Assembly (NCBI GenBank): GCA_016709845.1
Contig: JADJMA010000006.1
Coordinates: forward strand, 166,963 to 230,962
Origin: Flammeovirgaceae bacterium
GTDB lineage: Bacteria; Bacteroidota; Bacteroidia; Cytophagales; Cyclobacteriaceae
DNA length: 64,000 nucleotides
Direction: 5' to 3'
Shown here: in pieces, positions 17,513 through 28,532 of the stretch
How the letters are laid out: every line of letters begins with the position of its first letter
Numbering within the stretch: position 1 is the first letter of the stretch
Translations under genes and position numbers: made by a program
Notes under the pieces: generated by a model
Database searches by the model: none
The model's input: only the letters and a program-made list of their open reading frames with translations
What the model was told of the DNA's origin: nothing

Positions 17513-19186
17513 ATGAAGAGGGCATTTTTTAGTTTAATAATACTTACCTCTTTTTTTAAGGCAGGCGGCCAAAGTACCAATGCCACGCTAAACGAAGATT
17601 ACTATCATTGGATTGATCGGTATGAAATAAAATCGGGCCGTATTGTACCTGGATTCTTCACCTCCGTAAAACCTTATAAGCGCGATGCGATTGTAGGATA
17701 TGTGGATACCCTTTCGCAGAACGAGGCTATTTTTACTTCCCGCAGCGATAAATTTAATCGAGAATTTTTGCGCAATGATAGCTGGGAATGGAGCCAACCG
17801 GAAAGCAACACCAGCAAAAAACCATTTCTTAAAAGTCTGTACCGTAATAAATCGGATTTGGTTTATGTTGATAAGCCTGAGTTTGATTTGCATGTGAGTC
17901 CTGTGTTGTATCTAAGTGGTGGCTTTGACAGTTATCGCAACGATTGGGTTACCCACAATACCCGAGGCATTGAAATCCGCGGCATGGTGGATCGCAAAGT
18001 TGGCTTCTATACTTTTCTGGCAGATAATCAATCGATTTTACCTTTATACGTGCAGAATGAAGTGGATCGAAACCGGGTAGTGCCACACGAAGGATATTGG
18101 AAGAACTTTAAAACGAATGGTGTCGATTTTTTCCAGGCACGGGCTTATATCGACTTTAATATCAGTAAGCATATTTATATGCAGTTCGGTAACGACCGGA
18201 CTTTTTATTGGCAATGGATACCGATCGCTTATCTTCTCTGACTATTCGCCACCCACACTTTTTTTAAGAGCCAATGTAAGAGTGTGGAAACTAAATTATC
18301 TCTATCAGATGAATCGGATGGCGGCTGATGCGCGCACCTCAGGGAACGAACGCTATCCCGAAAAGTTTATGGCCTTTCATCACCTTACGTTCAATATTGG
18401 TAAGAAATTAAATTTAGGTGTGTTTGAATCGATTGTGTTTAGTCCACATGACTCAGTCAATAATAATTCATTTGATTACGGATATTTAAATCCGGTTATT
18501 TTTTTCAGAGCCATTGAACAACAATACGGAAGCAGCGACAATGCTTTATTGGGTTTTGATCTTAAGTGGAATGCGTTTAAAAAGTTTCGTTCTATGGTCA
18601 ACTTGTGTTGGATGAATTTAAGCTTTATGAAATAACCTCGGGTGACGGCTGGTGGGCAAATAAGTTTGCCTGGCAAGCAGGCTTAAAATATATAGACGCC
18701 CTAAACGTCTCTAACCTTGATTTCCAGTTGGAGTTTAATTCTGTAAGGCCGTACACCTCTTCGCATTTTTCGCAGTATGGAAGCTATAGCAATTACCGGC
18801 AATCGCTGGCTCATCCACTCGGGGCTAATTTTAATGAGGTGGTGGGTATTGTTCGGTATCAACCCATTCCTAAACTTAACCTGATTGCAAAGGTGTTTTA
18901 TGCTAATCCCGGCAGAGATGATACCGATCAAAATTGGGGCGGAGATATTTTGAAAAACTATGAGACTCGTGAGATGGATTATGGAAATACCATTGGGCAA
19001 GGAAATAAAAACACGATTTTATTTGTTGACTTAACTGCTTCGTACATGATCAGACATAATGTGTTTATTGATGCGAAGCAGATCATCCGCCAAAGCAAAA
19101 GTGATTTGCCTGCCTATAACTCCAATTCATCAATTACTTCCCTAGCTTTGCGCTGGAATATTCCACAGCGTAATTATGATTTTTAA
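17513..19186 (+). CDS. Outer-membrane beta-barrel, RemB/Wzi-like (frameshifted)
   Basis: Exported protein of about 557 residues. The ATG at 17513 gives the signal peptide MKRAFFSLIILTSFFKAGG. Two shifts split it: near 18213, where adding G residues joins FYWG to GNGYRSLIFSDYSPPTLFL, and near 18588, joining KKFRFYGQ to LVLDEFKLYEI. Long alternating stretches (LYLSGGFDSYRND, YLYQMNRMA, FNIGKKLNLGVFE) suggest a beta-barrel. The segment GNGYRSLIFSDYSPP resembles capsule-assembly Wzi and gliding protein RemB. It ends 9 bases before the MsbA-like exporter, which fits a role in surface polysaccharide. The family call is moderate. Confidence 0.55.
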
Positions 19187-19195
19187 ATTAATCAG

Positions 19196-21028
19196 ATGAA
19201 AATCTTTTTTAGAATTCTTTCCTATGCCAACAAACTAAGAACGCGGCTGGTTTTCTTTTTTTTATATTCCTTTTTAGGTGTTGTTTTCGGAGCCTTCAAC
19301 ATTGTTCTTATTATCCCTATGTTGTCCGTGCTCTTCAGGCAGCGTAACGAGCGGGTCGAAGTGCCAGCCATTCCAGAATTCACTTTTTCAACGGATTACC
19401 TGCTGGACGTTTTCAATCATTACTTTTTAAACATTATTAAAGATAATGGACAAATAAGCGGGCTCTTATTTATATGTGCGTTAATTATCATCACCGTATT
19501 ACTGGCCAATATCTTTAAATTTTTAGAGCGGGTCATTGCGACAAAAATTAGAGTAGATCTTACGAAGAATATCCGCATGGATATTTTTAAAAAGGTTACG
19601 CAATTGCATATCGGGTACTTTAATACGGAACGCAAAGGAGATCTGATCTCGCGGTTTACCAACGATGTAAACGAAGTGGAGAATGCCGTGATGAATAGTC
19701 TGAAGGCCGTATTGCGTGAGCCGATCACCATTATTGTTTATTTCTTTGTGCTGTTTACTATTTCTCCTCAACTTTTTCTATTCACTTTACTGGTCTTACC
19801 GGTAACGGGAACGGTGGTGGCCGAAATAATAAAACGCTTAAAAAAGCAAGCCACAGAAAGCCAGGAATCGTTAGGTAGAATCCTTAGCATCCTGGATGAA
19901 ACGTTTAGCGGTATGCGCGTTATAAAAGCATTTAATGCCAGAAATTTTGTAGTTGGAAAAATTGAAACCGAAACTGCCTTTTATAGAAAAACCACCAAGT
20001 CGATGGCATATAAAAATGAATTATCGGCACCGGTATCTGAAATTTTAGGAGTCATGATTGTTGCAGGCATAATTTATTTTGGTGGCAATATGGTCTTGTC
20101 CGATGATTCTTCTTTGAAGCCAGAAGCTTTTTTAGGATTCCTGGGCGTGTTCGCTATGATTATGCAACCCGCCAAGAGTTTTTCAAATGGCATCACTTCT
20201 TTGCAGCGAGGTACCGCTTCGGCTAAACGTATTTTTTCATTGATCGATGAAAAGCCGGTGATTCGGAACAAGCCAGGGGCTATGGCACTTAAATCGTTTG
20301 AAAAGGAAATTGCGTTTAAGAATGTAAATTTTTCTTATGAGACGGAGCGCGTGTTAAAGAATATTAATCTCACCATTGAAAAAGGTAAGACGCTTGCTCT
20401 AGTGGGTCCGTCTGGCGGAGGGAAATCAACTTTGGCAGATTTGATACCCCGCTTTTATGATCCTATTGATGGTGAAGTGCAGGTTGATGGGGTTTCACTG
20501 ACCGAATACGAGTTGGAATCATTGCGTAGCCATATTGGGGTGGTTACCCAGGAATCAATCTTATTTAACGATACCATTTTTAATAACATTGCCTTTGGTA
20601 TGCCACACATTAGCGAAGAGAGTGTGATTCAGGCAGCACGAATAGCCAACGCGCATGACTTTATCATGCAAACGGAAAATGGCTATCAAACATTGATTGG
20701 CGAACGAGGCTCAAAACTTTCAGGTGGACAACGCCAACGCTTAAGTATCGCGCGTGCTGTTCTTAAAAATCCACCCATTCTTATTTTAGATGAAGCCACT
20801 TCGGCTCTGGATTCCGAATCAGAAAAATTAGTGCAAGAAGCTTTATTCAATCTAATGAAGAATAGAACCTCTGTAGTTATTGCACATAGGTTAAGCACTA
20901 TACAGCATGCCGATGAAATTGTAGTTATTCAGGATGGCGAGGTTTCGGAGCGGGGTACCCACGATCAGCTTAATAGCATGGATGGTTTGTATCGTAAGTT
21001 GGTAGCGATTCAAACCGCAGAAAGGTAG
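19196..21028 (+). CDS. ABC exporter, MsbA-like (permease fused to ATPase)
   Basis: A 610-residue half-transporter in the inner membrane. The first 330 residues hold six hydrophobic segments with the coupling region LHIGYFNTERKGDLISRFTN (when split after FNT). The nucleotide-binding domain has Walker A GPSGGGKST (about residue 403), the Q-loop VVTQES, the signature LSGGQRQRLSIARA (about 507), Walker B ILILDEATSALD and the switch His in IAHRLSTI. Members export lipid A, lipids or peptides. It lies just after an outer-membrane protein gene and before gmhA, consistent with lipid or LPS export, but the substrate is inferred. The frame is intact. Confidence 0.9.
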   Translation: MKIFFRILSYANKLRTRLVFFFLYSFLGVVFGAFNIVLIIPMLSVLFRQRNERVEVPAIPEFTFSTDYLLDVFNHYFLNIIKDNGQISGLLFICALIIITVLLANIFKFLERVIATKIRVDLTKNIRMDIFKKVTQLHIGYFNTERKGDLISRFTNDVNEVENAVMNSLKAVLREPITIIVYFFVLFTISPQLFLFTLLVLPVTGTVVAEIIKRLKKQATESQESLGRILSILDETFSGMRVIKAFNARNFVVGKIETETAFYRKTTKSMAYKNELSAPVSEILGVMIVAGIIYFGGNMVLSDDSSLKPEAFLGFLGVFAMIMQPAKSFSNGITSLQRGTASAKRIFSLIDEKPVIRNKPGAMALKSFEKEIAFKNVNFSYETERVLKNINLTIEKGKTLALVGPSGGGKSTLADLIPRFYDPIDGEVQVDGVSLTEYELESLRSHIGVVTQESILFNDTIFNNIAFGMPHISEESVIQAARIANAHDFIMQTENGYQTLIGERGSKLSGGQRQRLSIARAVLKNPPILILDEATSALDSESEKLVQEALFNLMKNRTSVVIAHRLSTIQHADEIVVIQDGEVSERGTHDQLNSMDGLYRKLVAIQTAER

Positions 21029-21105
21029 GCCATGCAAGTATTTGCTGCTAATAAGCATTTTTGATTTAGACTAAAAAGTATAAGTTTGTTCTATATTGTA
21101 AGTTC

Positions 21106-21441
21106 ATGAATCAACGCAGACGTGTTTTCTTTGCCATTTTTGGAGGGTATCATTTAATTATACTCTTCTTTGTTATCTACATTGATTCCAATAAAGAGGA
21201 CTTTGGCATCCTGTCGCAACTGTATAGCAAAATCTCTTTGCTTAAGTATGGAGCCGTGTTGGGCATTGTGTTATTTCTGGCTGATTTCATCTGGACCTGG
21301 ATAGAAACCAAGAATGCTGAAAAAGCACAAGAAGCTATGCGTCTTGAGAACAATACCTTAAAAGCGAAGGTGTACGATTTTCAGGAAGCGGCTAAACCGG
21401 TTGAGAAAGAAAAGCCATCCGCAGACACTAAGTTGTCATGA
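21106..21441 (+). CDS. Small membrane protein with C-terminal coiled coil
   Basis: A 111-residue protein that I do not recognise. It has two hydrophobic segments (FFAIFGGYHLIILFFVIYI and YGAVLGIVLFLADFIWTWI) and then a charged helix (ETKNAEKAQEAMRLENNTL) that may form a coiled coil, ending in a Lys/Pro-rich tail. Its stop overlaps the start of gmhA (ATGA), so the two are translationally coupled, and it may serve in the same envelope pathway. The gene is 77 bases after the MsbA-like exporter. Confidence 0.7.
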   Translation: MNQRRRVFFAIFGGYHLIILFFVIYIDSNKEDFGILSQLYSKISLLKYGAVLGIVLFLADFIWTWIETKNAEKAQEAMRLENNTLKAKVYDFQEAAKPVEKEKPSADTKLS

Positions 21442-22018
21442 GCTACTCATCACTCATAGCGGCCGAACTGAATCAGGCGGCTGATGTGCTTCAAAGCTTT
21501 TTGAAGGATGAGACTAATCTAAAAAATATCGAGGCGGCTGCAAGAGCCATTGCCAATTCAATCAAGCAAGGCGGTAAAGTTATTTCCTGTGGCAATGGTG
21601 GTTCGCACTGCGATGCCATGCATTTTGCCGAAGAACTTACTGGTCGCTATCGCGATAATCGCAAAGCGATGCCTGCCATTTGCGTGAGCGATCCCAGTCA
21701 CATCTCCTGCGTAAGCAATGATTATGGGTATGAGTTTGTTTTCTCCCGCTATCTCGAGGCGCTGGGAAATAAAGGCGATGTGCTTTTAGGAATTAGCACG
21801 AGCGGCAACTCAGGCAACATTATCAATGCGGCTAAGACGGCCAAAGAAAAAGGAATGACGGTGATCATTCTTTCGGGTAAAGATGGCGGTAAGTTAGCTC
21901 CCTGGCCGACATTGAATTGCGGGTTCCTCATTTTGGCTATGCCGACCGCATTCAGGAAATCCACATCAAAATCATTCACATCCTTATTTTGCTCATAGAG
22001 AAGGAAGTGGTTGGGTAA
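21438..22018 (+). CDS. gmhA: Phosphoheptose isomerase (frameshifted)
   Basis: Converts sedoheptulose 7-phosphate to glycero-manno-heptose 7-phosphate, the first step of LPS inner-core heptose synthesis. The SIS domain is clear: CGNGGSHCDAMHFAEELTGR, LGISTSGNSGNI and VIILSGKDGGKLAP. The open frame ends at 21998 with nonsense residues; adding one C to the CCC run at 21899-21902 restores PLADIELRVPHFGYADRIQE and the canonical end IKIIHILILLIEKEVVG, with the stop at 22018. Rejoined length is 193 residues, as in E. coli (192). It is coupled to the small membrane gene upstream. Confidence 0.9.
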
Positions 22019-22055
22019 TTCCATTCAATATTCGTAATTAGTAGGGTTTTTTAAA

Positions 22056-22137
22056 TTTTTTTTGTGTTGGGGTTGTTTGGGGGGGGTGTTTTTGTTGGTT
22101 TTTTTTGTTTTGTTGTTTTTTTTGGGGGGGTTTGGTT
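22056..22137. repeat. G/T-only low-complexity tract
   Basis: 82 bases containing only G and T on the plus strand, including runs of T8 and G8. It is bounded by near-identical TTCGTAAT motifs (22031 and 22136). It does not encode a protein and resembles neither neighbour. It lies between gmhA and comM, where an ordinary 180-base spacer is expected. Most likely an assembly or base-calling artefact. Confidence 0.6.
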
Positions 22138-22196
22138 CGTAATCAAATCCCGATCGCTATCAGGATCAATTCGTAAATCGTAATTCTAAAATCAGA

Positions 22197-23735
22197 ATGG
22201 TTGCTAAAACCTTTGGAGGTGCAGTATACGGAGTAGACGCCCGAACCATTACGGTGGAGGTGAACGTAACGCAAGGAAAGATTTTTTATATGAGCGGCTT
22301 GCCCGATACTGCAGTAAAAGAAAGTCAGCACAGGGTAGAGTCATCATTTAAAAGTCTGAAGTTATTTATGCCACGCAACAAAGTGGTTGTTAATCTGGCT
22401 CCTGCCGATTTGCGAAAGGAGGGAAGCGCTTACGATTTACCCATCGCGCTTTGTGTACTTAAAGCCTCCGAACAAATTGAAGCCGTTGAGTTAGATAAAT
22501 ACATCATCATGGGCGAGTTGTCCCTGGATGGAATTCTTCGCCCGATTAAAGGGGTGTTGCCCATTGCCATTCAGGCACGCAAGGAAGAGTTTAAAGGATT
22601 TGTGTTGCCGAAATCAAATGCGCGCGAAGCAGCAATCGTCAATAACTTAGATGTTATTGGGGTAGAGACTTTGCAAGAAGCGATTGATTTCTTTGAAGGC
22701 AAACTAAAGATTGAACCCTTGCACATGGACACACGCGAAGTGTTTCAAAGTAAGCTCAATAACTATGATGCTGACTTCAAAGACGTGCAAGGGCAGGAAA
22801 ACATTAAGCGTGCGTTGGAGATCGCAGCAGCAGGAGGGCATAATGTAATTATGATTGGCCCGCCTGGTGCCGGTAAAACTATGTTGGCAAAACGATTGCC
22901 TTCTATTCTTCCACCGCTTACGCTGAATGAAGCATTGGAGACAACCAAGATTCATTCCGTTGCCGGGAAGGTAGGTGCCGATGCAACGCTGATCACCACA
23001 AGACCTTACAGAAGTCCGCACCATACAATTTCGGATGTTGCCTTAGTAGGTGGTGGTGGCAATCCACAACCCGGAGAAATTTCTTTATCGCACAATGGCG
23101 TATTGTTTTTAGATGAACTGCCGGAATTTAAACGTAGCGTATTAGAAGTAATGCGCCAACCCATGGAAGAAAGACGAGTAACGATTTCGCGCGCAAAAAT
23201 TTCTATTGATTACCCCGCCAACTTTATGTTGGTGGCCAGCATGAACCCATGTCCGTGTGGGTACTATAATCATCCTGAAAAAGAATGTGTGTGTGGGCCG
23301 GGCGTAGTGCAACGGTACTTAAGCAAAGTAAGCGGCCCACTGCTCGACCGCATTGACTTGCATGTGGAAGTAGTGCCGGTAAGTTTTGATCAGATGACTA
23401 CGCAACGGAAAAATGAAACGAGCGATGAGATTCGTGCACGTGTGGTAAAAGCGCGGGAGATGCAAAGTGAACGATTTAAAGATCAAAAGAATATTTATTG
23501 CAATGCCATGATGCCCGCCAACATGGTGAAAGAAATTTGTGTGATCAACGATGCAGGCCGCACTTTGTTAAAAACAGCCATGGAACGCCTCGGTCTTTCT
23601 GCCCGCGCGTACGACCGCATTTTAAAAGTCTCGCGTACCATTGCCGATCTGGCGGGTACACCTGAAATTAAAATTGAACATCTCGCAGAAGCAATTCAAT
23701 ATAGAAGCTTGGACAGAGAGGGTTGGGCGGGGTGA
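22197..23735 (+). CDS. comM: YifB/ComM family Mg-chelatase-like AAA+ ATPase
   Basis: A 512-residue hexameric helicase-type ATPase, shown in Gram-negative competence systems to drive branch migration during transformation. The N-terminal ChlI-like domain (MVAKTFGGAVYGVDARTI; VNLAPADLRKEGSAYDLPIAL when split) is followed by the AAA+ core with Walker A MIGPPGAGKTMLAKRLP (about residue 221), RSPHHTISDVALVGGG, Walker B LFLDELPEF, and the Cys-rich insert CPCGYYNHPEKECVCG. It ends with the magnesium chelatase C-terminal lid. Intact, no obvious operon partners; a stem-loop repeat follows 5 bases after the stop. Confidence 0.92.
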   Translation: MVAKTFGGAVYGVDARTITVEVNVTQGKIFYMSGLPDTAVKESQHRVESSFKSLKLFMPRNKVVVNLAPADLRKEGSAYDLPIALCVLKASEQIEAVELDKYIIMGELSLDGILRPIKGVLPIAIQARKEEFKGFVLPKSNAREAAIVNNLDVIGVETLQEAIDFFEGKLKIEPLHMDTREVFQSKLNNYDADFKDVQGQENIKRALEIAAAGGHNVIMIGPPGAGKTMLAKRLPSILPPLTLNEALETTKIHSVAGKVGADATLITTRPYRSPHHTISDVALVGGGGNPQPGEISLSHNGVLFLDELPEFKRSVLEVMRQPMEERRVTISRAKISIDYPANFMLVASMNPCPCGYYNHPEKECVCGPGVVQRYLSKVSGPLLDRIDLHVEVVPVSFDQMTTQRKNETSDEIRARVVKAREMQSERFKDQKNIYCNAMMPANMVKEICVINDAGRTLLKTAMERLGLSARAYDRILKVSRTIADLAGTPEIKIEHLAEAIQYRSLDREGWAG

Positions 23736-23740
23736 TAGGA

Positions 23741-23761
23741 TTGTTGGTCAGCGACCAACAA
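23741..23761. repeat. Stem-loop repeat C, copy 1
   Basis: A perfect hairpin with nine-base arms TTGTTGGTC / GACCAACAA around AGC. It starts 5 bases after the comM stop. The same hairpin with loop GCT (the inverse orientation) is at 30208-30228, and a near copy at 28393-28411. It has no T-run on the plus strand, so it is not an ordinary terminator. Confidence 0.7.
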
Positions 23762-23823
23762 TAACGAAGGGGATTGTTTCTGCATCAAGAAACCCTTAAT
23801 CAAATTCGGTTGGTTAGTCTCAA

Positions 23824-23852
23824 TAAAAAAGAGCGACCATTTCTGGTCGCCC
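23824..23852 (-). terminator. Intrinsic terminator of the beta-helix lipoprotein gene
   Basis: Read on the minus strand: stem GGCGACCA / TGGTCGC with the loop GAAA, then CTCTTTTTTATTG. It lies 56 bases beyond the stop of the minus-strand gene at 23908. Confidence 0.8.
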
Positions 23853-23907
23853 ACTTCATTAACTAAACCTAAAAGAATTTATTTAGACAGTGCGCCAAGT
23901 TTTTACA

Positions 23908-25355
23908 CTAGTTCTGTTGAATATTACCTGATGCATTGTTGCTGAAGGTATTACTATTTTGGGTAAGATTGGCTGTACCTGCTGCAGTAAGAATACCATA
24001 CGTTTGACTATCCTTTATGGTACAGTTTGTAACCGTTAAGCTTGTGCCAGGTGAAGCACCTGGCATATAGATGTTTGCGCCACGACCAGCATTACTACCT
24101 CCGTAGGATATTTCTGCTTGATTGATTAGGTTTGATGTTGAGGGAGATGCCATTTCAATACCAAACCAAAAACCAGCAGTTGAAGTAAGCCCACTAAATT
24201 TAATTCTATTGGTGCTTGTTCCGTTAGCGATGATAGCTCCATCTCCTGTAACCCAGAGTCTTTTGGCAGCATCGAACAAACATGTAACACCAGCTTCAAA
24301 CGTAACCGTTGTGCGAAGTTCTGCACTGCTGTAAAAGTGGTATGGTAATGCTAATGCTGGAACGGTACCGGTACTATTAAAAACGGCATTGGTACTTCCG
24401 GCCGAGGCTACTTCTATTGCCTGAGTTCCATTCCCAGTAAAAACAGAATTCTTATCCAGCCTATATAAATTTTCCGCACCGATGCGCAATGGCGCCAGGT
24501 CATTATCGCTAAAGGTATTATTAGCAAAATCTGAAATCACACCATTGTTGCCATCAATAAAAAAAGCATAGCCTGCTGATTTCGTAATACTTGTATTTTG
24601 ATACCGACTTTAGCAGCTCCACTATTCTTAAGATAGATGCCTGTTTTAGCGCCCTCCCATTTCTGAGCTGCCCGTGTGTAGCATATCTACAAAATCAAAT
24701 TGATTGTTCACATTATTGGAAGAAATGTCGAATCCGCGCCAGCTACCTTTTACCTTGTCAGTGCCCCCGAAAAATAATGTGCTTGCTAGTCGTTCCTATA
24801 ACATATAATATACGCAGAGTTTCCATTTATAAAGAACGTACATCCGACCCACTTTCAACAACGCCTGCTGCAAAGATAAGTCCTGCAGTTACTTGTATTC
24901 CGGATAAAGCATAGTAATCGGGATAGATTGGATCATCAAATAAATCAGGATACGTTGTGTTAACCGAAATTGAAGTCGGTAATACTCGCCTATAAAGCTT
25001 TTAGTGTGCCGGTAACCATACCGCCCTTGTTATCTTCCACCTTTATCTCAATCGTATAAAGACCTGCAATGGTGGTTGTAAAACTTGCTTGTGTTTCACT
25101 GATTTTAGTTATGGTAGCACTTGACCCTGCTGGGGAATTTTGTACTGTCCAGGTTGATTGAATGGCATCACCATTTGGATCAGATGCGGTTACGTTTATA
25201 TTAAGTGCTGTACCGGTCATTCCGATCAGGTCGTCTCCAACTGTAAGGGTAGGGGCATCATTGTCAGGTGTAGGTTCATCATCTGTACAAGCACTGAAAA
25301 CCAGCATCATAGCCAGTAGCGAACATAAGAAAATTGAATTCTGTAGTTTTTTCAT
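23908..25355 (-). CDS. Lipoprotein with PKD-like domain and right-handed beta-helix (frameshifted)
   Basis: Probable surface lipoprotein of about 480 residues. Signal MKKLQNSIFLCSLLAMMLVFSAC (when split) with lipobox FSAC, then a PKD/Ig-like domain (NDAPTLTVGDDLIGMTG, SDPNGDAIQSTW, YTIEIKVEDNKGG). Several shifts between about 24540 and 24990 break the middle; joined pieces read SSNNVNNQFDFVDML, GIYLKNSGAAKVGIKIQNTS and SAGYAFFIDGNNGVISDF. The C-terminal part is a parallel beta-helix of the kind in polysaccharide-acting or adhesive proteins (NSNTFSNNASGN; TVTNCTIKDSQTYGIL). No catalytic residues can be assigned. It has its own terminator. Confidence 0.65.
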
Positions 25356-25536
25356 CTGTGTTTTATTTAGTAATTAATGGAGTTGGAAGAAGTATAGCTT
25401 TTCACTTCTATTTTCCTTTTAAATTATTTATGCTATTATTTAGATGCTAAAGTAGTAACGTTGGTTTTTTAACACCATAGGGAAAAACCACTACGAAGGA
25501 TCAGGAATATCCCTTACGCTAATAACCTCTACATAA

Positions 25537-27680
25537 ATGAAAAGTGCTTTTCTATCGATACTGTTTTCCTTAGCACTGGTACTTAACGGAGTAGCGCAAA
25601 GACAACTTCAAGGGACAGTCTTAAAATGGTGGTTGACAAAACTTCTGGAAAGCAAAAACTGACACTGTTGCTTTCGCTTAGCAAATTTAAATTGAGTGAG
25701 CCCACTATGGCAGAAGAAGCTTACGATTTTGCAACAGAAGCAAAAGAATTGGCCAATAACATGGAAGACCATTCGTCCTATATCCGTGCATTGGTATCGC
25801 AAGGAGTAGCGATGGGAACTCTTGGAAAAGGGATTCGGGAATCGATACGCTAACACGGGCGTTATCGCTTGCCAAGCAACTACGAAATGATACCATCATT
25901 GCCGAATGTTACCATTCTTTAGGATCGAGCAAGAATTAAAGGATGATCTTAAATCTGCATTAGAGAATTACAAAAAGAGTGCAAAAATTTTCGAAGTACT
26001 GCACGATACTTTGTATTTAAGTTTTGTACTAAATAATTTAGGAAACATTAATCTTCATTTAGGAAATCTTGCCAACGCACTTGAATATTATCTTCAAACC
26101 TTGTCATTAAAAAAAAAAATGACAGGAGAAAAACAGCTTACTAGAACTTATAATAACATTGCCCTTGTCTACAAAGAGATGGGGAACTTTGAAAAAGCAT
26201 TGGTGTACAATCACAAATCGGTAGAACTTCAGAAATTTAAGAAAGACACTTTCAGTCTAAGTTTAAGCTATTTAGGTATCGGAAATATTTACCGCGGAAT
26301 GAAGAAGTATGATAGCGCTATCATTAATCAGGAAATGGCACTCATGCTCAGTGAGCACATTAAAGATACCATCGGCATCGCGTATGCAAAATATAACTTA
26401 GCGAGTATTTATTTTAATCTTAAGGAATACAAAAAATCGGAAGAGATATATCTTATTGCGTTAAGGTTATTTGCAAAAGAAAAAATAAAGTCTCGCGTCA
26501 TGGCGTGTTACACATCCCTTGCGACAGTCAATAGAGAGGCAGGAAATAATCAGAAGGCTACGCAATTTGCATTACAGGCACTTGAATTAGCACAAGATTT
26601 AAATAATAAATCACAGTTGAAATCCTTATATGAGACACTTTATTTGCTATCCAAAGACAAGACAGACTACAAAAAGGGATTGCTGTATCATGAAAAATTT
26701 ATGGCCTATACTGATAGTTTACTGAATGAACAGAAGTTAGAAGCAATAGCAAGTTTGGAAACTAATTTTGAGATTGAGCAACGCGACACGGAAATTGAAT
26801 TATTGAGTAAAAACGAGGAACTCAACACGTTGGCGCTAAGTCAGGCAAAAACAAAAGGTATTTTATTGACGGCTTTATCTGTATTGCTTTTACTTATTTT
26901 GGCGGTGATCTACAGAAATTTAAAAATCAAAAGAAAAGACTGAGAAAGAACTTGAAGAAAAGAATAGCCAGTTAAAAGAATTGAATGCAACGAAGGATAA
27001 GTTTTTTACCATCATCGCACACGACCTACGAAATCCATTGTCTGCATTTCAATCACTATCAACCGGTCTATATGAGAACTTTAAAAAATTGCCGGAAGGT
27101 GATCTCCAACACTATTTAAAAAATCTCAAAAACTCATCCGAACAACTTGTGAACTTGTTGCAAAATCTTCTACAGTGGGCACTATCACAAACACAGAACT
27201 TAAAAACGAGTAAGGAATCAATTGATCTCAGTTCACTGCTGCAAAAAAGTATCGGACTGTTAGAAGAAAGTGCAGCACAAAAAAACATCTTGATCCGATC
27301 TGAAATCATAAGCGACTCTAAGGCATACGGAGATTCTCAAACCATTGATTTGGTGTTTAGGAATTTGATTTCGAATGCGATAAAATTCACCAATCCGGGT
27401 GGAGAAGTAGTTGTGAAAACGATCAAAAAGGGAAACAATATTATTATATCTTTTAGAGATACAGGTATCGGCATGACGGAAGAAGACACCAAAAGATTAT
27501 TCAGCATTGTTGAAGACACCTCCCCGCATCGGTAAGTCAAAGAAAAGGTACAGGGCTTGGACTTATTTTATGCAAAGAATTTATCAATAAAAATGATGGC
27601 CAAATAAATGTTACCAGTAAAATTGGCAGGAACAACCTTCAATGGTTTTGCCATTGCCTAACTATGAAAAACGCAGCTAA
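25537..27680 (+). CDS. TPR-containing sensor histidine kinase (frameshifted)
   Basis: Membrane sensor kinase of about 714 residues. Signal peptide MKSAFLSILFSLALVLNGVAQ, then a periplasmic array of about six tetratricopeptide repeats (for example LGNLANALEYYLQTLSLKK and MGNFEKALVYNHKSVELQK), a coiled coil, one TM segment (ILLTALSVLLLLILAVIY) and the kinase core. The phospho-acceptor His is in FFTIIAHDLRNPL, the N box in RNLISNAIKFT, and the G boxes in DTGIGM and GTGLGLIL. Shifts near 25607, 25850-25905, 26937, 27525 and 27635 split it. The corrected stop is at 27678-27680, directly before the response regulator GTG. The pair is the common TPR-kinase/NarL-regulator arrangement of Bacteroidetes. 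Confidence 0.8.
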
Positions 27681-28330
27681 GTGGAAGAGATTGAAATTTA
27701 TATCGTAGATGATCACACCATTGTACGTGATGGCATTAAGATGATGTTGATGCAAACTCACATCAAAGTTATTGGCGACTTTGGTAACAGTGATGAGTTG
27801 TTTCAAGCATTAAAGGAAAAGCAACCAGATATCGTACTACTGGATATTTCATTGCCTGGTTTATCCGGTATTGAAATTACGAAGATTGCAGCGAGTTGTA
27901 CCCACAAGTTGATATTCTAATCCTCTCCGCATTGGAAGATGAAGAAACAATTACGCATGCGATTCGTGCTGGTGTGAAAGGATTCTTGCCAAAGAAAACA
28001 AATCAAGTTGAACTTAGTCATGCAATTGACGAGATTAAAAAAGGAAATCGGTATTTCGGTACGGATATATCGAAAACAGTTTTCAACATCACTGTTAAAA
28101 ATCTTTGTCTGAAACCAGAAGAGGAGGCGTCAGACGAACTAAGACCGAGAGTAATAGAAATCGTTAAGCTTTTTGCAGATGGGTTTATGTACAAAGAGAT
28201 TGCAGACCAACTTTCGATTAGCATTAAAACGGTGGAAACACACAAGGCCAACGTGATGCGTAAATTGGAATTAAAATCAACAGCCGGACTGGTGAAATAT
28301 GCAATTAGAAACAATATTATAGAGATATAA
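27681..28330 (+). CDS. NarL/LuxR-family response regulator (frameshifted)
   Basis: About 216 residues. It starts at a GTG next to the stop of the kinase gene. The receiver domain shows the acidic pocket IVDDHTIVRDG, the phospho-acceptor Asp in DIVLLDISLPGLSG and the Lys in GFLPKKT. A one-base shift near 27893 splits the receiver (TKIAAE-LYPQVDILILSALEDE). The output domain is the LuxR helix-turn-helix (EIADQLSISIKTVETHKANVM). It is the partner of the TPR kinase, and the pair probably controls an unknown target; no target genes are marked by sequence. Confidence 0.85.
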
Positions 28331-28392
28331 TAATAGTGTTAAAGAAAGACTAACTTCACCCGCGTGCGTATCACGAAACTTAACTCTTGTTA

Positions 28393-28448
28393 CTGTTGGT
28401 CGCTGACCAGCAATCCTAAAACACCAATCATTTCATCAGCTAAATTTT
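28393..28448. repeat. Stem-loop repeat C copy 2 with B module
   Basis: A hairpin TGTTGGTC / GACCAGCA around GCT (28394-28410), with one G-T wobble, followed after 20 bases by TTTCATCAGCTAAATTTT (28431-28448). The latter is the same module found in the B copies at 7994 and 31886. This links the two repeat families in one composite element between the response regulator and the DUF2071 gene. Confidence 0.55.
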
Positions 28449-28532
28449 CTCTTACATCAGGTTAAAAGGAATTCTCATACATTTAATGAATGAAAACTTT
28501 ATTGAAGGTTATTGCTCTAATTCTATGCCCTC

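Noticed and set aside
25537..28330. Programmed frameshifting as explanation for split kinase and regulator genes
   Set aside because: The shifts are of both directions, lack slippery heptamers with downstream structures, and occur in unrelated genes all over the window.
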